Assembly: GCF_001528665.1 (NCBI RefSeq)
Contig: NZ_BBYJ01000009.1
Location: forward strand, 124,001-188,000
Length of the DNA stretch: 64,000 bases
From: Microtetraspora malaysiensis
Lineage (GTDB): Bacteria; Actinomycetota; Actinomycetes; Streptosporangiales; Streptosporangiaceae
Reading direction: 5' to 3'
The notes under the pieces are model-generated. The model was not told the origin of the DNA. It saw nothing but the letters and a program-made list of their open reading frames with translations, and searched no databases. This document shows, one piece after another, positions 44,137-52,491 of the stretch (the stretch's first letter is position 1; every line of letters starts with the position of its first letter). Both the position numbers and the translations under genes were made by a program.

Positions 44137-44562
44137 ATGAGAAAGGTCGGCGCGCTGGTGGTGGGCGGGCTCCTCGCAGTAGGGATGACTGCCCTGCCGA
44201 GTTCGGCCGCGGCCAAGCAGGCACCCGTCGGCAAGGTGATCAACACGGCGGGGCTCGCCTCGTTCGAGGCGACCACCATCGGCGGGAGCGCTGCTGATGG
44301 AGACGTGTACAGAATCGACTTCAGCAAGCGCCCCGTGAGGTGGTACGCGTACGGGGCTCCGATTTATCCAGTGTGCTGGATAGAGGGCCCGAAGGTCACC
44401 GGCCCGTACGGCTCGACCACTGCCTGGATCTCCGTGGCCGGTGCCTACAGCGCCAGCGGTGCCGGCTCGCAGACGGTGCTGACCGACGCATGGGTCTACA
44501 CCGGCAACGACATCCGCAAGCAGATCAAGAAGTGCGAAAGGCCGGAAATTGACGGGCAGTAG
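44137..44562 (+). CDS. Small exported protein of unknown function
   Basis: I do not recognise this 141-aa protein. It has a clear Sec signal (MRKVGALVVGGLLAVGMTALPSSAAA, cleavage near residue 26) and a mature region of about 115 residues with two Cys (CWIEGP and KKCERPEI) that may pair, and several aromatic residues (VRWYAYGAPIYPVCW). GAAGGGAGC lies before the ATG. Its base composition is less GC-rich than its neighbours, suggesting acquisition. It is directly downstream of the 76-bp element copy A and ends before a hairpin. Confidence 0.75.
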   Translation: MRKVGALVVGGLLAVGMTALPSSAAAKQAPVGKVINTAGLASFEATTIGGSAADGDVYRIDFSKRPVRWYAYGAPIYPVCWIEGPKVTGPYGSTTAWISVAGAYSASGAGSQTVLTDAWVYTGNDIRKQIKKCERPEIDGQ

Positions 44563-44581
44563 AGGGCATCGGCGCTAGGGA

Positions 44582-44604
44582 GTGTCTGACACGACCTAGT
44601 CGTG
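44582..44604 (+). terminator. Hairpin after the exported protein gene
   Basis: CACGAC and GTCGTG (44590-44595 and 44599-44604) pair around CTA, overlapping a second small palindrome GTGTC-T-GACAC (44582-44592). These could form alternate stems 20 bp past the stop. The following 170 bp to the next gene contain three CGACCT-type repeats and no gene. Confidence 0.4.
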
Positions 44605-44779
44605 CGACCTCGTTGATCTTTCGTACGCGACCTCGTGCGGGCGGCATCGAAGGGCTGTTGATCAGTGCCGCCCGCACGCCCCGAGGCCGATCGACCGCTG
44701 CCGCCGCATACGGCTGTTCTGACGGATCGAGCGCCTCCCAGGAAGGCACTTCCACCCACCACACCTCTGGAGCCACGTG

Positions 44780-45553
44780 ATGAGTCAGCAACCGTACGGA
44801 CCACCGCCCCAGCTGCAGCCGCCGGCGCCGCAGCCGCGACCCAGGCCGGCCGGCGGCCTGGCCGTTGCGATCATCCTCGCCCTTGCGGTCGGGATCCTGC
44901 TGGACATGGTGAACATCACGCAGTGGCAGGCTCTGCGCGGTGACGTGCGGGAGCTCACCATCGGCGAGGCGACCGACCGGCTGGCACAGCTCAGCGCGCT
45001 GGGATGGGTCGACACCCTGCTTGTCTGGGGCACCACCGTCATCTGGATCGTCATGTTGCTGAGGATGCGGGGCAACATCGAGCTGCGCACGCCCGGCATG
45101 ATCCAGTGGAAGAAGGAGACGCTGGTCGCGTTGTTCGTCGTGCCCGTCGTGTTCGGACTCGCCAGTGCCGTGCTGCCCGCCCTGTTCCTGCCGGCCATGC
45201 TGGTCAGCTTGGCGTCAGGCATCGCGCTGATCATCGTGGTCAACGAGATCTGGCGGCTGGGCCATCCCCTACGTCCGGGGCCCACCTCCGTGCTGGTGAT
45301 CGCGTGGGGAGTCGTCGGCATCCTGGATGAACTGTTCCTCACCCTGGCTTCACGGTGGTGGTACTGGGAGATGCTCGACATGGCCTCCGACCGCGAGGCC
45401 GGCGGGGATCGCGAGCTGGTCAGCACGGACTTCATCCCGGTGTCCAATGCGATGTCCGTCGCCTACATCCTGGACGCGCTCTTGTGCGTCGTCGCGATCC
45501 TCATGGTCTGGCGGCTCGCCATGAAGCACAACGAGGGTCTGCGCACGCCGTGA
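44780..45553 (+). CDS. Multi-pass membrane protein, possibly DUF4328-like
   Basis: This 257-aa protein has a Pro/Gln-rich cytoplasmic head (SQQPYGPPPQLQPPAPQPRP), then five or so hydrophobic segments (LAVAIILALAVGILLDMV; TLLVWGTTVIWIVMLL; VALFVVPVVFGLASAVLPALFL; VLVIAWGVVGILDELFLTL; AYILDALLCVVAILMVW). The VVNEIWRLGHPL stretch recalls the xEIWR of DUF4328 proteins, but the match is weak. GGAG lies 8 nt before ATG 44780. Its role is unknown. It converges on the membrane XRE-like gene. Confidence 0.65.
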   Translation: MSQQPYGPPPQLQPPAPQPRPRPAGGLAVAIILALAVGILLDMVNITQWQALRGDVRELTIGEATDRLAQLSALGWVDTLLVWGTTVIWIVMLLRMRGNIELRTPGMIQWKKETLVALFVVPVVFGLASAVLPALFLPAMLVSLASGIALIIVVNEIWRLGHPLRPGPTSVLVIAWGVVGILDELFLTLASRWWYWEMLDMASDREAGGDRELVSTDFIPVSNAMSVAYILDALLCVVAILMVWRLAMKHNEGLRTP

Positions 45554-45626
45554 CACCAGGACGCCGGTGCGGCGGTGACCCAAACGGGGAGCCTGCCGCC
45601 TGTGAGCAGCGCGGTGCCGAGCGGTT

Positions 45627-46775
45627 CTATTCGTCGCTCCAACGGCATGTGGCGCGGGCCGCGGATGCGGTCACGGTGTAGGTGTCGTTGGCCTGATGAG
45701 GCTGGTTGCCCAAGATGAGGGTCAGCCGTCCGGGCCCGGGCACCGGCCAGGTGCCCAGGGTGACCCAGGCACCTCGGTGGGCCGCCTGATCGATGGTGAT
45801 AGGCCCGGCCAGATGCGGCATGGTGGTGTCGTCGTCGTCGAGGTAGTAGGAAGCGGTACCGGCTGAACGGCGGTCGTCGGCGATGAAGGCCTCGATGATG
45901 CAGCGGGCCTCGGGACGGGTGTCGAAGTACCAGTTCACCTCTTGGGTGAACTGGCCCGGCTCGGAGCTCACCTGCAGGAACAGGGCGGTACCGGTGCAGC
46001 CGTCTTTCGCCCAGCCTCCGCCGGTCGGTCTCCAGCCGGGGTCCGCGTAGAACCATGCCGCCTGGCAGCCGAGGCCGTGTACCGCGCTCCAGGCGCCGGT
46101 GCGCTTGCCGACAGGCGTGGTGAGGATACGTGCGGGAGCAGTGGGCGTGGCGGGGTTGGTGGTCTGGGTGAGCACAGCTGCCTGCGTGTAGGGCGACGGC
46201 CGTGTCCCGGTGGGCTGGGGCCCGGCGAATGTGTCCATGCCGCCAAGGGACGGTATCCCGGCCACGAGGAGGACGGCGAACGCCGGCACGGCCACCATCG
46301 TGATCGTCCGTCGCCGGGAGGCCTTCCGCGACAGAGCCTTGTGGCCAGGGGCGGCGTGGCCCGTGGCGGGGCTCTCCCCGACTGCGGTGCTCTGTTCGGT
46401 GGCGCCGCGGCCCTCGCCGGTGGTCTGCCCGGCAGGGCTTTCCCGCACTGCCGCCGGTGTGGCTCTACTGGCTGCGAGGGCCTGCGCGCGACGGTCCACC
46501 CAGGGTTGGGGGTCGTCGACGCCGAGAGCTTTGACCAGAGCTCGCAGCACCCCCTCCGACGGCAGACGGTGCCCCTGCAGGGCCTGGCCGATGACCGACT
46601 TCGAGTAGGGCGCCTGGGCGCGCCGGGTCCTGTCCGCCAATTCCCGCACCGACGGTGACCCCTGCTGCTGATGCAGCGCCCGTAACTGTGCGATGAACGC
46701 GGCCACCGGATCCTCCCCTGATCCCGGCTGGTGTCCACGTCCCTGTTCGGACAGCGGGTCATCACGATCAGACAT
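45627..46775 (-). CDS. Membrane-spanning XRE-like regulator with exported beta-domain
   Basis: This 382-aa protein has three parts. Residues about 22-95 form a helix-turn-helix-like unit (AFIAQLRALHQQQGSPSVRELADRTRRAQAPYSKSVIGQALQGHRLPSEGVLRALVKALG). A Thr/Gly/Ala linker leads to a single membrane helix near 155-178 (RTITMVAVPAFAVLLVAGI), basic on the N side, so the N-terminus is inside. The outer part (about 190-382) has four Cys and a motif ITIDQAAHRGAWVTLGTWPVPGPGRLTLILG, like golvesin/CBM-type beta domains. This layout, like RodZ, could link an outside signal to DNA. Element copy B lies 50 bp upstream of its ATG, so it may control itself. Confidence 0.8.
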   Translation of the reverse strand: MSDRDDPLSEQGRGHQPGSGEDPVAAFIAQLRALHQQQGSPSVRELADRTRRAQAPYSKSVIGQALQGHRLPSEGVLRALVKALGVDDPQPWVDRRAQALAASRATPAAVRESPAGQTTGEGRGATEQSTAVGESPATGHAAPGHKALSRKASRRRTITMVAVPAFAVLLVAGIPSLGGMDTFAGPQPTGTRPSPYTQAAVLTQTTNPATPTAPARILTTPVGKRTGAWSAVHGLGCQAAWFYADPGWRPTGGGWAKDGCTGTALFLQVSSEPGQFTQEVNWYFDTRPEARCIIEAFIADDRRSAGTASYYLDDDDTTMPHLAGPITIDQAAHRGAWVTLGTWPVPGPGRLTLILGNQPHQANDTYTVTASAARATCRWSDE

Positions 46776-46824
46776 GCGCCTTCGCCCTCGATTTCTCGCT
46801 CGTCAGCCTCTGTACAGACCTGGC

Positions 46825-46900
46825 GGGTGTCCGGTTGTTGTCCGCATGCGCTGTCCACGGGTGGTGGACACGGCACCGGCCCTCCGAAAGTGATCTCACG
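46825..46900. repeat. 76-bp TGTCC-rich element, copy B
   Basis: This is the second copy of the element at 44035-44110, in the same orientation, with inverted repeat TGTCCAC (46852-46858) and GTGGACA (46864-46870). It lies between the divergent membrane regulator (start 46775) and a short frame starting at 46941. Its terminal GATCTCAC (46892-46899) is complementary to GTGAGATC at 46941-46948, which includes the start codon of that frame, so an RNA hairpin could mask the start. Confidence 0.75.
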
Positions 46901-46940
46901 CCATCACGGCACACCGTCTCGACCCGACAGGAGTCATGCA

Positions 46941-47060
46941 GTGAGATCTTTTCAGCGCATCGCCGCACTGGCCATCCCCCCAGCGGCCCTCATCGGGCGG
47001 CGATCGGATCGTGCACGTGCGCGCGTTTACGATCCGCCCCGCTGGGGTTTCAGGTCATGA
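46941..47060 (+). CDS. 39-aa frame with signal-like N-terminus, possibly decayed
   Basis: GTG 46941 has AGGAG at 7 nt. The product begins RSFQRIAALAIPPAALIG, like the start of a signal peptide, and then continues with an arginine-rich tail RRSDRARARVYDPPRWGFRS. It sits behind element copy B as the exported gene sits behind copy A, which suggests a truncated relative, but no sequence similarity of the mature parts is seen. The 200 bp after it, up to the acyltransferase, contain nothing recognised. Confidence 0.4.
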   Translation: MRSFQRIAALAIPPAALIGRRSDRARARVYDPPRWGFRS

Positions 47061-47259
47061 GCGTGCGGCGTTTCTGAGTCGCCGACAAGCGGGATGCAAG
47101 CCATGGTCAACCGCCTATCCCTACTTTTCCCGCTATGTCGGAAAGTGGCCGGGTGGAGACGTTGGGGACACCCCGCCGATCCGGGCATCCCGCGCGCGGT
47201 GCACCATCACTGGTGGAAGCCGAACCAACGACACCGGACGACGGGGGCAGTGACCAGGT

Positions 47260-48699
47260 ATGGCGCGGCAACTGAGCGCGCTCGACGCGCAGTTCCTCAA
47301 CTTCGAGACGAGCAGCAACCTCGCGCACATCGCGGGGCTCGCCGTCCTCGATCCGTCCACCGCGCCGGGCGGGGAGGTCACCCGCGCGGCGCTGATCGAA
47401 CTGATCAAGGAGCGGGCGCACCTCGCCCCGCCGCTGCGGCGCCGGCTGGTGCAGGTGCCGTTCCGGCTCGACCACCCCTACTGGGTGGAGGATCGTGAGA
47501 TCGACTTCGACTACCACGTCCGCGAGATCGCCCTGCCGCGCCCCGGCGACGACCACCAGCTCGGCGAGCAGGTCGCCCGCCTCCACAGCCGCCGCCTGGA
47601 CCGGCGCCGTCCGCTCTGGGAGCTGTACCTCATCCACGGGCTGTCCGGCGGGCGGATCGCCGTCTACACCAAGGTGCACCACTCGGCCATCGACGGTGTG
47701 ACCGGCGCGGAGGTGCTCGCCGCGCTCATGGACCTCGGCCCCGAGCCGCGGCGCGAGACCCCGCCGCCCGAGTCCGAGCCGGACACGCCGCCCGAGACCG
47801 TCGAGATGATCGTCCGGGGGGTCGGCCGCGTCCTGGAGAACCCGGGGGCGGCGGTGCGCTTCCTCGCGGGCGTGATGCCGCGGCTCGACGAGATCCCGGT
47901 CGTCTCGCAGATCCCTGGCACCGGCCTGGTCTCGCGCGTCGTGCGCGGCATCGGCGCGGAGCCGCTGCCCGGGCTGCCGCGGATGACCGTGCCGCGCACG
48001 CCCTTCTCCGGGCCGATCTCGCCCCATCGCCGGTTCGCGTTCGGGACGCTGCCGCTCGCCGACGTCAAGCGGATCAAGAACGCCTTCGGCGTGACCGTCA
48101 ACGACGTGGTCCTGTCGCTGTGCGCCACCGCGCTGCGGCGCTGGCTGGTCCAGCGGGACGAGCTGCCCCGCGAGCCGCTGGTCGCCGGCATCCCGATCTC
48201 CAGTCGGGGCCTGACGGAGGGCGACATCCCCGCCAACGAGGTGGTCCTCGCGATGGCGACGCTCCCCACGGACGTCGCCGACCCCGGCGAGCGGCTGCGC
48301 GGCGTGAGCCGTTCCATGAAGACCGTCAAGGACCGGTACGCGGCGGCGCCCGCCACCTGGCTGCTGGAGTTCAGCGAGGCCATGCCCGCCGCGCTGAGCG
48401 GCCTCGCCGACCGCGCCGCCTTCCGGATCGCGTCGCGTACCGCGTCCGCCATGAACCTCATGGTGTCGAACGTCCCCGGCCCGCAGTTCCCGCTGTACAT
48501 GTGCGGGGCCCGGCTGCTCGCCCACTATCCGGTCTCGGTGATCACCGACGTCAGCGGCGGGATCAACATCACCGTGTTCTCCTACGACGGGTCGCTGGAC
48601 GTCGGCATCGTCGTCGATCGCGACATGGTGCCCGACGTGTGGGACTTCATCGACTATCTGCGCGACGCCCTGGACGAGCTGAGCCGGACGAACCCGTGA
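47260..48699 (+). CDS. Wax ester synthase / diacylglycerol O-acyltransferase
   Basis: This 479-aa WS/DGAT-family enzyme makes triacylglycerol or wax esters from acyl-CoA. The active-site motif is HHSAIDG in YTKVHHSAIDGVTGAEVLAALMDLG. The N-terminal ALDAQFLNFETSSNLAHIAGLAVLD and C-terminal TASAMNLMVSNVPGPQFPLYMCGARL (NVPGP) are family blocks. It ends inside the last 53 bp of the convergent kinase gene, an unusual tail-to-tail overlap. A weak ribosome site precedes the ATG. Actinomycetes carry several such paralogues for lipid storage. Confidence 0.93.
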   Translation: MARQLSALDAQFLNFETSSNLAHIAGLAVLDPSTAPGGEVTRAALIELIKERAHLAPPLRRRLVQVPFRLDHPYWVEDREIDFDYHVREIALPRPGDDHQLGEQVARLHSRRLDRRRPLWELYLIHGLSGGRIAVYTKVHHSAIDGVTGAEVLAALMDLGPEPRRETPPPESEPDTPPETVEMIVRGVGRVLENPGAAVRFLAGVMPRLDEIPVVSQIPGTGLVSRVVRGIGAEPLPGLPRMTVPRTPFSGPISPHRRFAFGTLPLADVKRIKNAFGVTVNDVVLSLCATALRRWLVQRDELPREPLVAGIPISSRGLTEGDIPANEVVLAMATLPTDVADPGERLRGVSRSMKTVKDRYAAAPATWLLEFSEAMPAALSGLADRAAFRIASRTASAMNLMVSNVPGPQFPLYMCGARLLAHYPVSVITDVSGGINITVFSYDGSLDVGIVVDRDMVPDVWDFIDYLRDALDELSRTNP

Positions 48700-50488
48700 C
48701 AGGTGCCGGAGCGGCGGCCGGGGCGGCGGCGGGGCTGCCGGACGGGGTCGGATAGGTGGCGCGGCCGAAGCTGCTGCCCGACCTGTTGGACCCGTCCACC
48801 CGTGCCAGGCACCGGTAGCCGCGCGCGCCCGCCGCGTACGTGGCGGCGCTCGGGGGCAGCACGGTAATGACCCACCGGTCCGCCTTGATCGTCGTGGCGG
48901 CGCCGCGCCGGGACAGCAGCAGGACGTACTTCGAGCAGACCCGCGTGACGGTGGGATGCTTCTCCACCGTCGGCTGGTCGCTGGCCACCCCCGGCGGCAG
49001 CGGCGCGATCGCGAACGTCTCCCACACGTGCGGCTTGGCGCAGGGGATGGAGCGCGCGGTCGCGTCGCCGCCCATCACGACCAGGCCGGCCCAGCACTCG
49101 GCGGTGGAGACGCACGCCGCCCCGGCGGAGGCCACCTCGGCGGCGGGGCAGCCGGCCGTGTAGGTCGCCACGTCGAAGCCGCCCTGCCCGCTCGCGGCGG
49201 GAGGCCCCTCCGGGCTGTGGGAGGCCGCGGCTCCGGGGCTCGGGCCGGTGCCGCCCTGGTCCGCGTCGCCGGGGGTGAGCAGGACGATCCCGACGACGAG
49301 CAGGCAGGCGAACACGGCGGCCGTCGCGGCGAAGACGGCCGGATGGCGGGCCGCCCGCGGCCGCGCGGCCGGCATCGCGCCCGCTCTCACCCGCGGCGGC
49401 GCCGTACGCGCATAGGGGCCCGCGGCCGGGTTGCCTCCGGGGGCGCCTGGTGGCCCGGCCCCCGGGACGGCCGGGTTCGGGATCGCGCTCGCTCCGGTCG
49501 GGGCATGCGAGATCGCGCGCGGAACGGAGGGAGCCGCGCTCATCTCGGGTGAGGCGGCCTCGGGGTGCGCGCTCGCGTACGGGCCGTGGGTCGCGGAGAT
49601 ATGCCCTGCGGAGGCGTACCCGGGGGAGGCGCGACCCGGTGCGGCGCGATCGGCGGCGCCGTCCGGGCCGAGCGCGGCGAGCGCGTCGCGCAGTTCGGCG
49701 ACGCTCGCGATCCGCTCCCGGGGGTCGCTCGCCATGCCGTGGCGCAGCACCTCGACCAGCGCGGGCGGCGCTCCGGGGATGCCGGGGACGGGCAGCCGGT
49801 GCAGCGCGAGGATCGCCGCGATGTTCACCACGCCGCCTTCGGGGAACCGGGGCGGCCTGCCGTTCAGCAGCGTGTACAGCGTGGCGGACAGCGCGTAGAC
49901 GTCCCCGGCGGCGGTCGGCTCGGTGAGCTCGAACGCCTCGGGAGGCGCGTAGGCCGGGGTGAGCGACTCGCGGGTGACCGAGGCGTGCTCGCCTCCCACG
50001 CCGCCCGGACGTGTCGCGAGCCCGAAGTCGGACAGCACGACCAGCCCGTACGCGTTGACCAGGATGTTCGCCGGTTTGACGTCCCGGTGCAGCACCCCGG
50101 CCGCGTGCGCGGCGGCCAGCGCATCCGCGATCTTGATCCCGATGTCGCGGACTTCGGCCGCGCCGAGCGGCCCGTACGCCGCGAGCCGGTCCGCCAGCGA
50201 CCCGCCGGGGCACAGCTCCAGGACCATGTACGGCCGGCCGTCCGGCAGCACGCCCGCGTCGTACACGCCGGCCACGTGGGGGTGGCCGGACAGCGCGCCC
50301 GCCGCGGTGACCTCGCGCAGGAACCGGCGGCGGTCGCGGTCGGAGAGCAGGACGCGGTTGTCGAGCTTCAGCGCGACCTCGCGGCCCACCGTGAGCTGCC
50401 TGGCCCGGTAGACGACGCCGAAGCCGCCCTGCCCGAGGACGCCCAGCACCTCATATCCCGGCACCAGCGGCGCGCCCGTCTCGCCCAC
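48647..50488 (-). CDS. Membrane Ser/Thr protein kinase, PknB type
   Basis: This is a transmembrane Hanks-type kinase of about 613 aa. The kinase domain (about 8-265) has GQGGFGVVY, the Lys of VALKLDN, HRDVKPANILV, DFGLATRPGG and an APE-like YAPPEAFEL. A Pro/Ala-rich linker (about 270-385) precedes one membrane helix (VFAATAAVFACLLVVGIVLL). The outer domain contains five Cys (YTAGCPAAE, AACVSTAECWAG, SIPCAKPHVWETFAIAPL, RVCSKY) like septum-formation-type sensor domains; no PASTA repeats exist. GTG 50488 has GGAGG at 8 nt; GTG 50497 is the alternative. The end overlaps the acyltransferase gene. Confidence 0.92.
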   Translation of the reverse strand: MGETGAPLVPGYEVLGVLGQGGFGVVYRARQLTVGREVALKLDNRVLLSDRDRRRFLREVTAAGALSGHPHVAGVYDAGVLPDGRPYMVLELCPGGSLADRLAAYGPLGAAEVRDIGIKIADALAAAHAAGVLHRDVKPANILVNAYGLVVLSDFGLATRPGGVGGEHASVTRESLTPAYAPPEAFELTEPTAAGDVYALSATLYTLLNGRPPRFPEGGVVNIAAILALHRLPVPGIPGAPPALVEVLRHGMASDPRERIASVAELRDALAALGPDGAADRAAPGRASPGYASAGHISATHGPYASAHPEAASPEMSAAPSVPRAISHAPTGASAIPNPAVPGAGPPGAPGGNPAAGPYARTAPPRVRAGAMPAARPRAARHPAVFAATAAVFACLLVVGIVLLTPGDADQGGTGPSPGAAASHSPEGPPAASGQGGFDVATYTAGCPAAEVASAGAACVSTAECWAGLVVMGGDATARSIPCAKPHVWETFAIAPLPPGVASDQPTVEKHPTVTRVCSKYVLLLSRRGAATTIKADRWVITVLPPSAATYAAGARGYRCLARVDGSNRSGSSFGRATYPTPSGSPAAAPAAAPAPVTGSSGSARPGRRADSR

Positions 50489-50649
50489 CCCAGCCACCTC
50501 CAGACAACCGTCCGGAACATTACCGCAGAGATCACGCCATCGATCGACATAGCGGGATCACGTGGGAGACGGGCCGGAGCAGGGCCCCGGACACGGCGAC
50601 GCCCGGTGACCCCGTCGCGGAGGCACCGGGCGCGTGGAGCCGTACGGGA

Positions 50650-52236
50650 TCAGGAGGAGCCGGCGACCTCCAGATCGTGGACGCGGGGGTCCTCCCGGTC
50701 GGCCACGTAGTCCTCGGGCCGGGTCGCGTCCGGGCCCTCCGCCATCTTGACCGCCCGCGCCAGCAACGTGCCGAGCACGGCGACGATCAGGTTGACGGCG
50801 AGCGCGAGGAACCCGGCGTAGACGGTCATCTTGGTGTCCAGGCCCAGCTTCTCCAGCGGGAACGCCGAGCCGCCGAAGTGCGCGTGCTTGGTGGCCGGGT
50901 TCGCGATGGTGTACAGCATCACCAGTCCCGCGCCCATCCCGGCGATCCACCCGGCGATGAGACCGGCCCGGTGGAACCAGCGCCCGAAGAGCCCGAGGGC
51001 CACGGACGGCAGGGTCTGCAAGATGATCACGCCGCCGATGAGCTGCAGGTCGATCGAGAACTGGGGGTCGATCAGCAGGATGCACAGCACCGCGCCGACC
51101 TTCACGACCAGCGAGGCCATCTTGCTGACCGAGGCTTCCTGGGCGTCGGTGGCGTCGGGCCTGATGTACTCGCGGTAGATGTTGCGGGTGAACAGGTTGG
51201 CCGCCGCGATCGACATGATGGCCGCGGGCACCAGCGCGCCGATGCCGATGGCGGCGAACGCCACGCCGGCGAACCAGTCGGGGAACATGGTGTCGAAGAG
51301 CTGCGGCACCACGGTGTTCACGTCGGTGCCGATGGGCTTGATCCCGGCCGCGATCGCCATGTAGCCGAGCAGCGCGATCAGGCCGAGCAGCAGGCTGTAG
51401 GCGGGCAGCGCGGACATGTTGCGCTTGATGACGTCGCGGCCCTTCGCCGCCAGCACACCCGTGACGCTGTGCGGGTAGAGGAACAGCGCCATGGCCGAGC
51501 CGAGGGCCAGCGTGACGTACTGGAGCTGGTTGTTCGAGTTGAGCAGGATGCCGTCACCCGGCGCCGGGGTGGCGTCGAACTTCGCCTGCGCCGCGTCGAA
51601 GATCGCTCCCCAGCCGCCGAGCTTGGAGGGGATGTAGATCACCGCGACCAGGATCACGAGGTAGATCAGCGAGTCCTTGACGAAGGCGATCAGCGCCGGC
51701 GCGCGCAGCCCGGACTGGTACGTGTACGCCGCGAGGATCGCGAACGCGATGATCAGCGGCAGGTCGCCCCGCACGCCCATCGTCTTCAGCACCGCCTCGA
51801 TGCCGACGAGCTGCAGCGCGATGTACGGCATGGTCGCCACGATGCCGGTGATGGCGACCAGCAGCGCCAGCGTCGGTGAGCCGAACCTCGCCCGGACGAA
51901 GTCGGCCGGGGTGACCAGCCCGTGCACGTGCGAGACCGACCACAGCCGGATCATCACGAGGAAGACCAGCGGATAGGTCACCACCGTGTACGGCAGGGCG
52001 AAGAACCCGGTGGCCCCCGCGCCGAAGAGCAGCGCGGGCACCGCCACGAAGGTGTAGGCGGTGTAGAGGTCCCCGCCGACCAGGAACCAGGTGATCCACG
52101 ACCCGAAGCTGCGGCCGCCGAGGCCCCACTCGTGCAGGCTGGCGAGGTCGTTCGCGCGCCGCCAGCGGGCCGCCACGAACCCCATGCCGCTCACGACCAG
52201 GAAAAGGACCGCGAAGACGACGATCTCGGTGCTCAC
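50650..52236 (-). CDS. Sodium:solute symporter (SSS family), monocarboxylate/acetate type
   Basis: This 528-aa, 13-helix transporter belongs to the SSS family close to ActP and MctC. Features are the N-terminal EWGLGGRSFGSWITWFLVGGDLYTAYTFVAVPAL, the LVTPADFVRARFGSPTLAL sodium-site region and AIGIGALVPAAIMSIAAANLFTRNIYREYI. Uptake of acetate, pyruvate or other short acids is inferred. The GTG start overlaps the DUF3311 stop by 4 bp, and a CRP-type site lies upstream of the pair. DUF3311 plus SSS symporter is a typical actinobacterial couple. Confidence 0.93.
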   Translation of the reverse strand: MSTEIVVFAVLFLVVSGMGFVAARWRRANDLASLHEWGLGGRSFGSWITWFLVGGDLYTAYTFVAVPALLFGAGATGFFALPYTVVTYPLVFLVMIRLWSVSHVHGLVTPADFVRARFGSPTLALLVAITGIVATMPYIALQLVGIEAVLKTMGVRGDLPLIIAFAILAAYTYQSGLRAPALIAFVKDSLIYLVILVAVIYIPSKLGGWGAIFDAAQAKFDATPAPGDGILLNSNNQLQYVTLALGSAMALFLYPHSVTGVLAAKGRDVIKRNMSALPAYSLLLGLIALLGYMAIAAGIKPIGTDVNTVVPQLFDTMFPDWFAGVAFAAIGIGALVPAAIMSIAAANLFTRNIYREYIRPDATDAQEASVSKMASLVVKVGAVLCILLIDPQFSIDLQLIGGVIILQTLPSVALGLFGRWFHRAGLIAGWIAGMGAGLVMLYTIANPATKHAHFGGSAFPLEKLGLDTKMTVYAGFLALAVNLIVAVLGTLLARAVKMAEGPDATRPEDYVADREDPRVHDLEVAGSS

Positions 52237-52436
52237 CGGCGGCTCCTGGTCATCCGGTAGACCACCGTGGTGGTGGCGACACCGAGCAGGATGAAGGCGA
52301 GCTGCAGCCAGTAGAACAGCGGGATGCCGAACAGCCGCGGCTCGACGGCGTTGTACAGGGCGGGGATGAGGGGGATCGCGATCGGTATCAGAAGGAGCCA
52401 GTTCCAGGGACTTCGGTCACTGCGAGGGGCGGCCAA
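52233..52436 (-). CDS. DUF3311 small membrane partner of the symporter
   Basis: This 67-aa protein has two membrane helices (WLLLIPIAIPLIPALYN and LFYWLQLAFILLGVATTTVVYRMT), the DUF3311 pattern. Small proteins of this kind precede SSS symporters and may stabilise them. The start is TTG at 52436 with AAAGGAGGG upstream. It is translationally coupled to the symporter by a 4-bp overlap. Confidence 0.9.
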   Translation of the reverse strand: MAAPRSDRSPWNWLLLIPIAIPLIPALYNAVEPRLFGIPLFYWLQLAFILLGVATTTVVYRMTRSRR

Positions 52437-52477
52437 CGCGCCCTCCTTTCTGACTGGGGGTCGCTCCGCAGCGTAAA

Positions 52478-52491
52478 GTGACGCACATCAC
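52478..52491. promoter_or_regulatory. CRP/Crp-like cAMP receptor site
   Basis: GTGA-CGCACA-TCAC is a symmetrical GTGA-N6-TCAC match to the CRP consensus, 42 bp before the TTG of the DUF3311/symporter operon. The surrounding CGTAAAGTGACGCACATCAC fits actinobacterial Crp sites. Carbon-source control of acid uptake is inferred. Confidence 0.6.

Noticed and set aside
44035-46900. The 76-bp repeats as ends of an insertion sequence or composite transposon
   Set aside because: The copies are in direct orientation, there is no transposase gene between them, and no target duplication is evident.
46731-46940. Frames running through element copy B as a longer exported gene
   Set aside because: They cross the repeat element and the divergent promoter; the only start with a ribosome site is GTG 46941.
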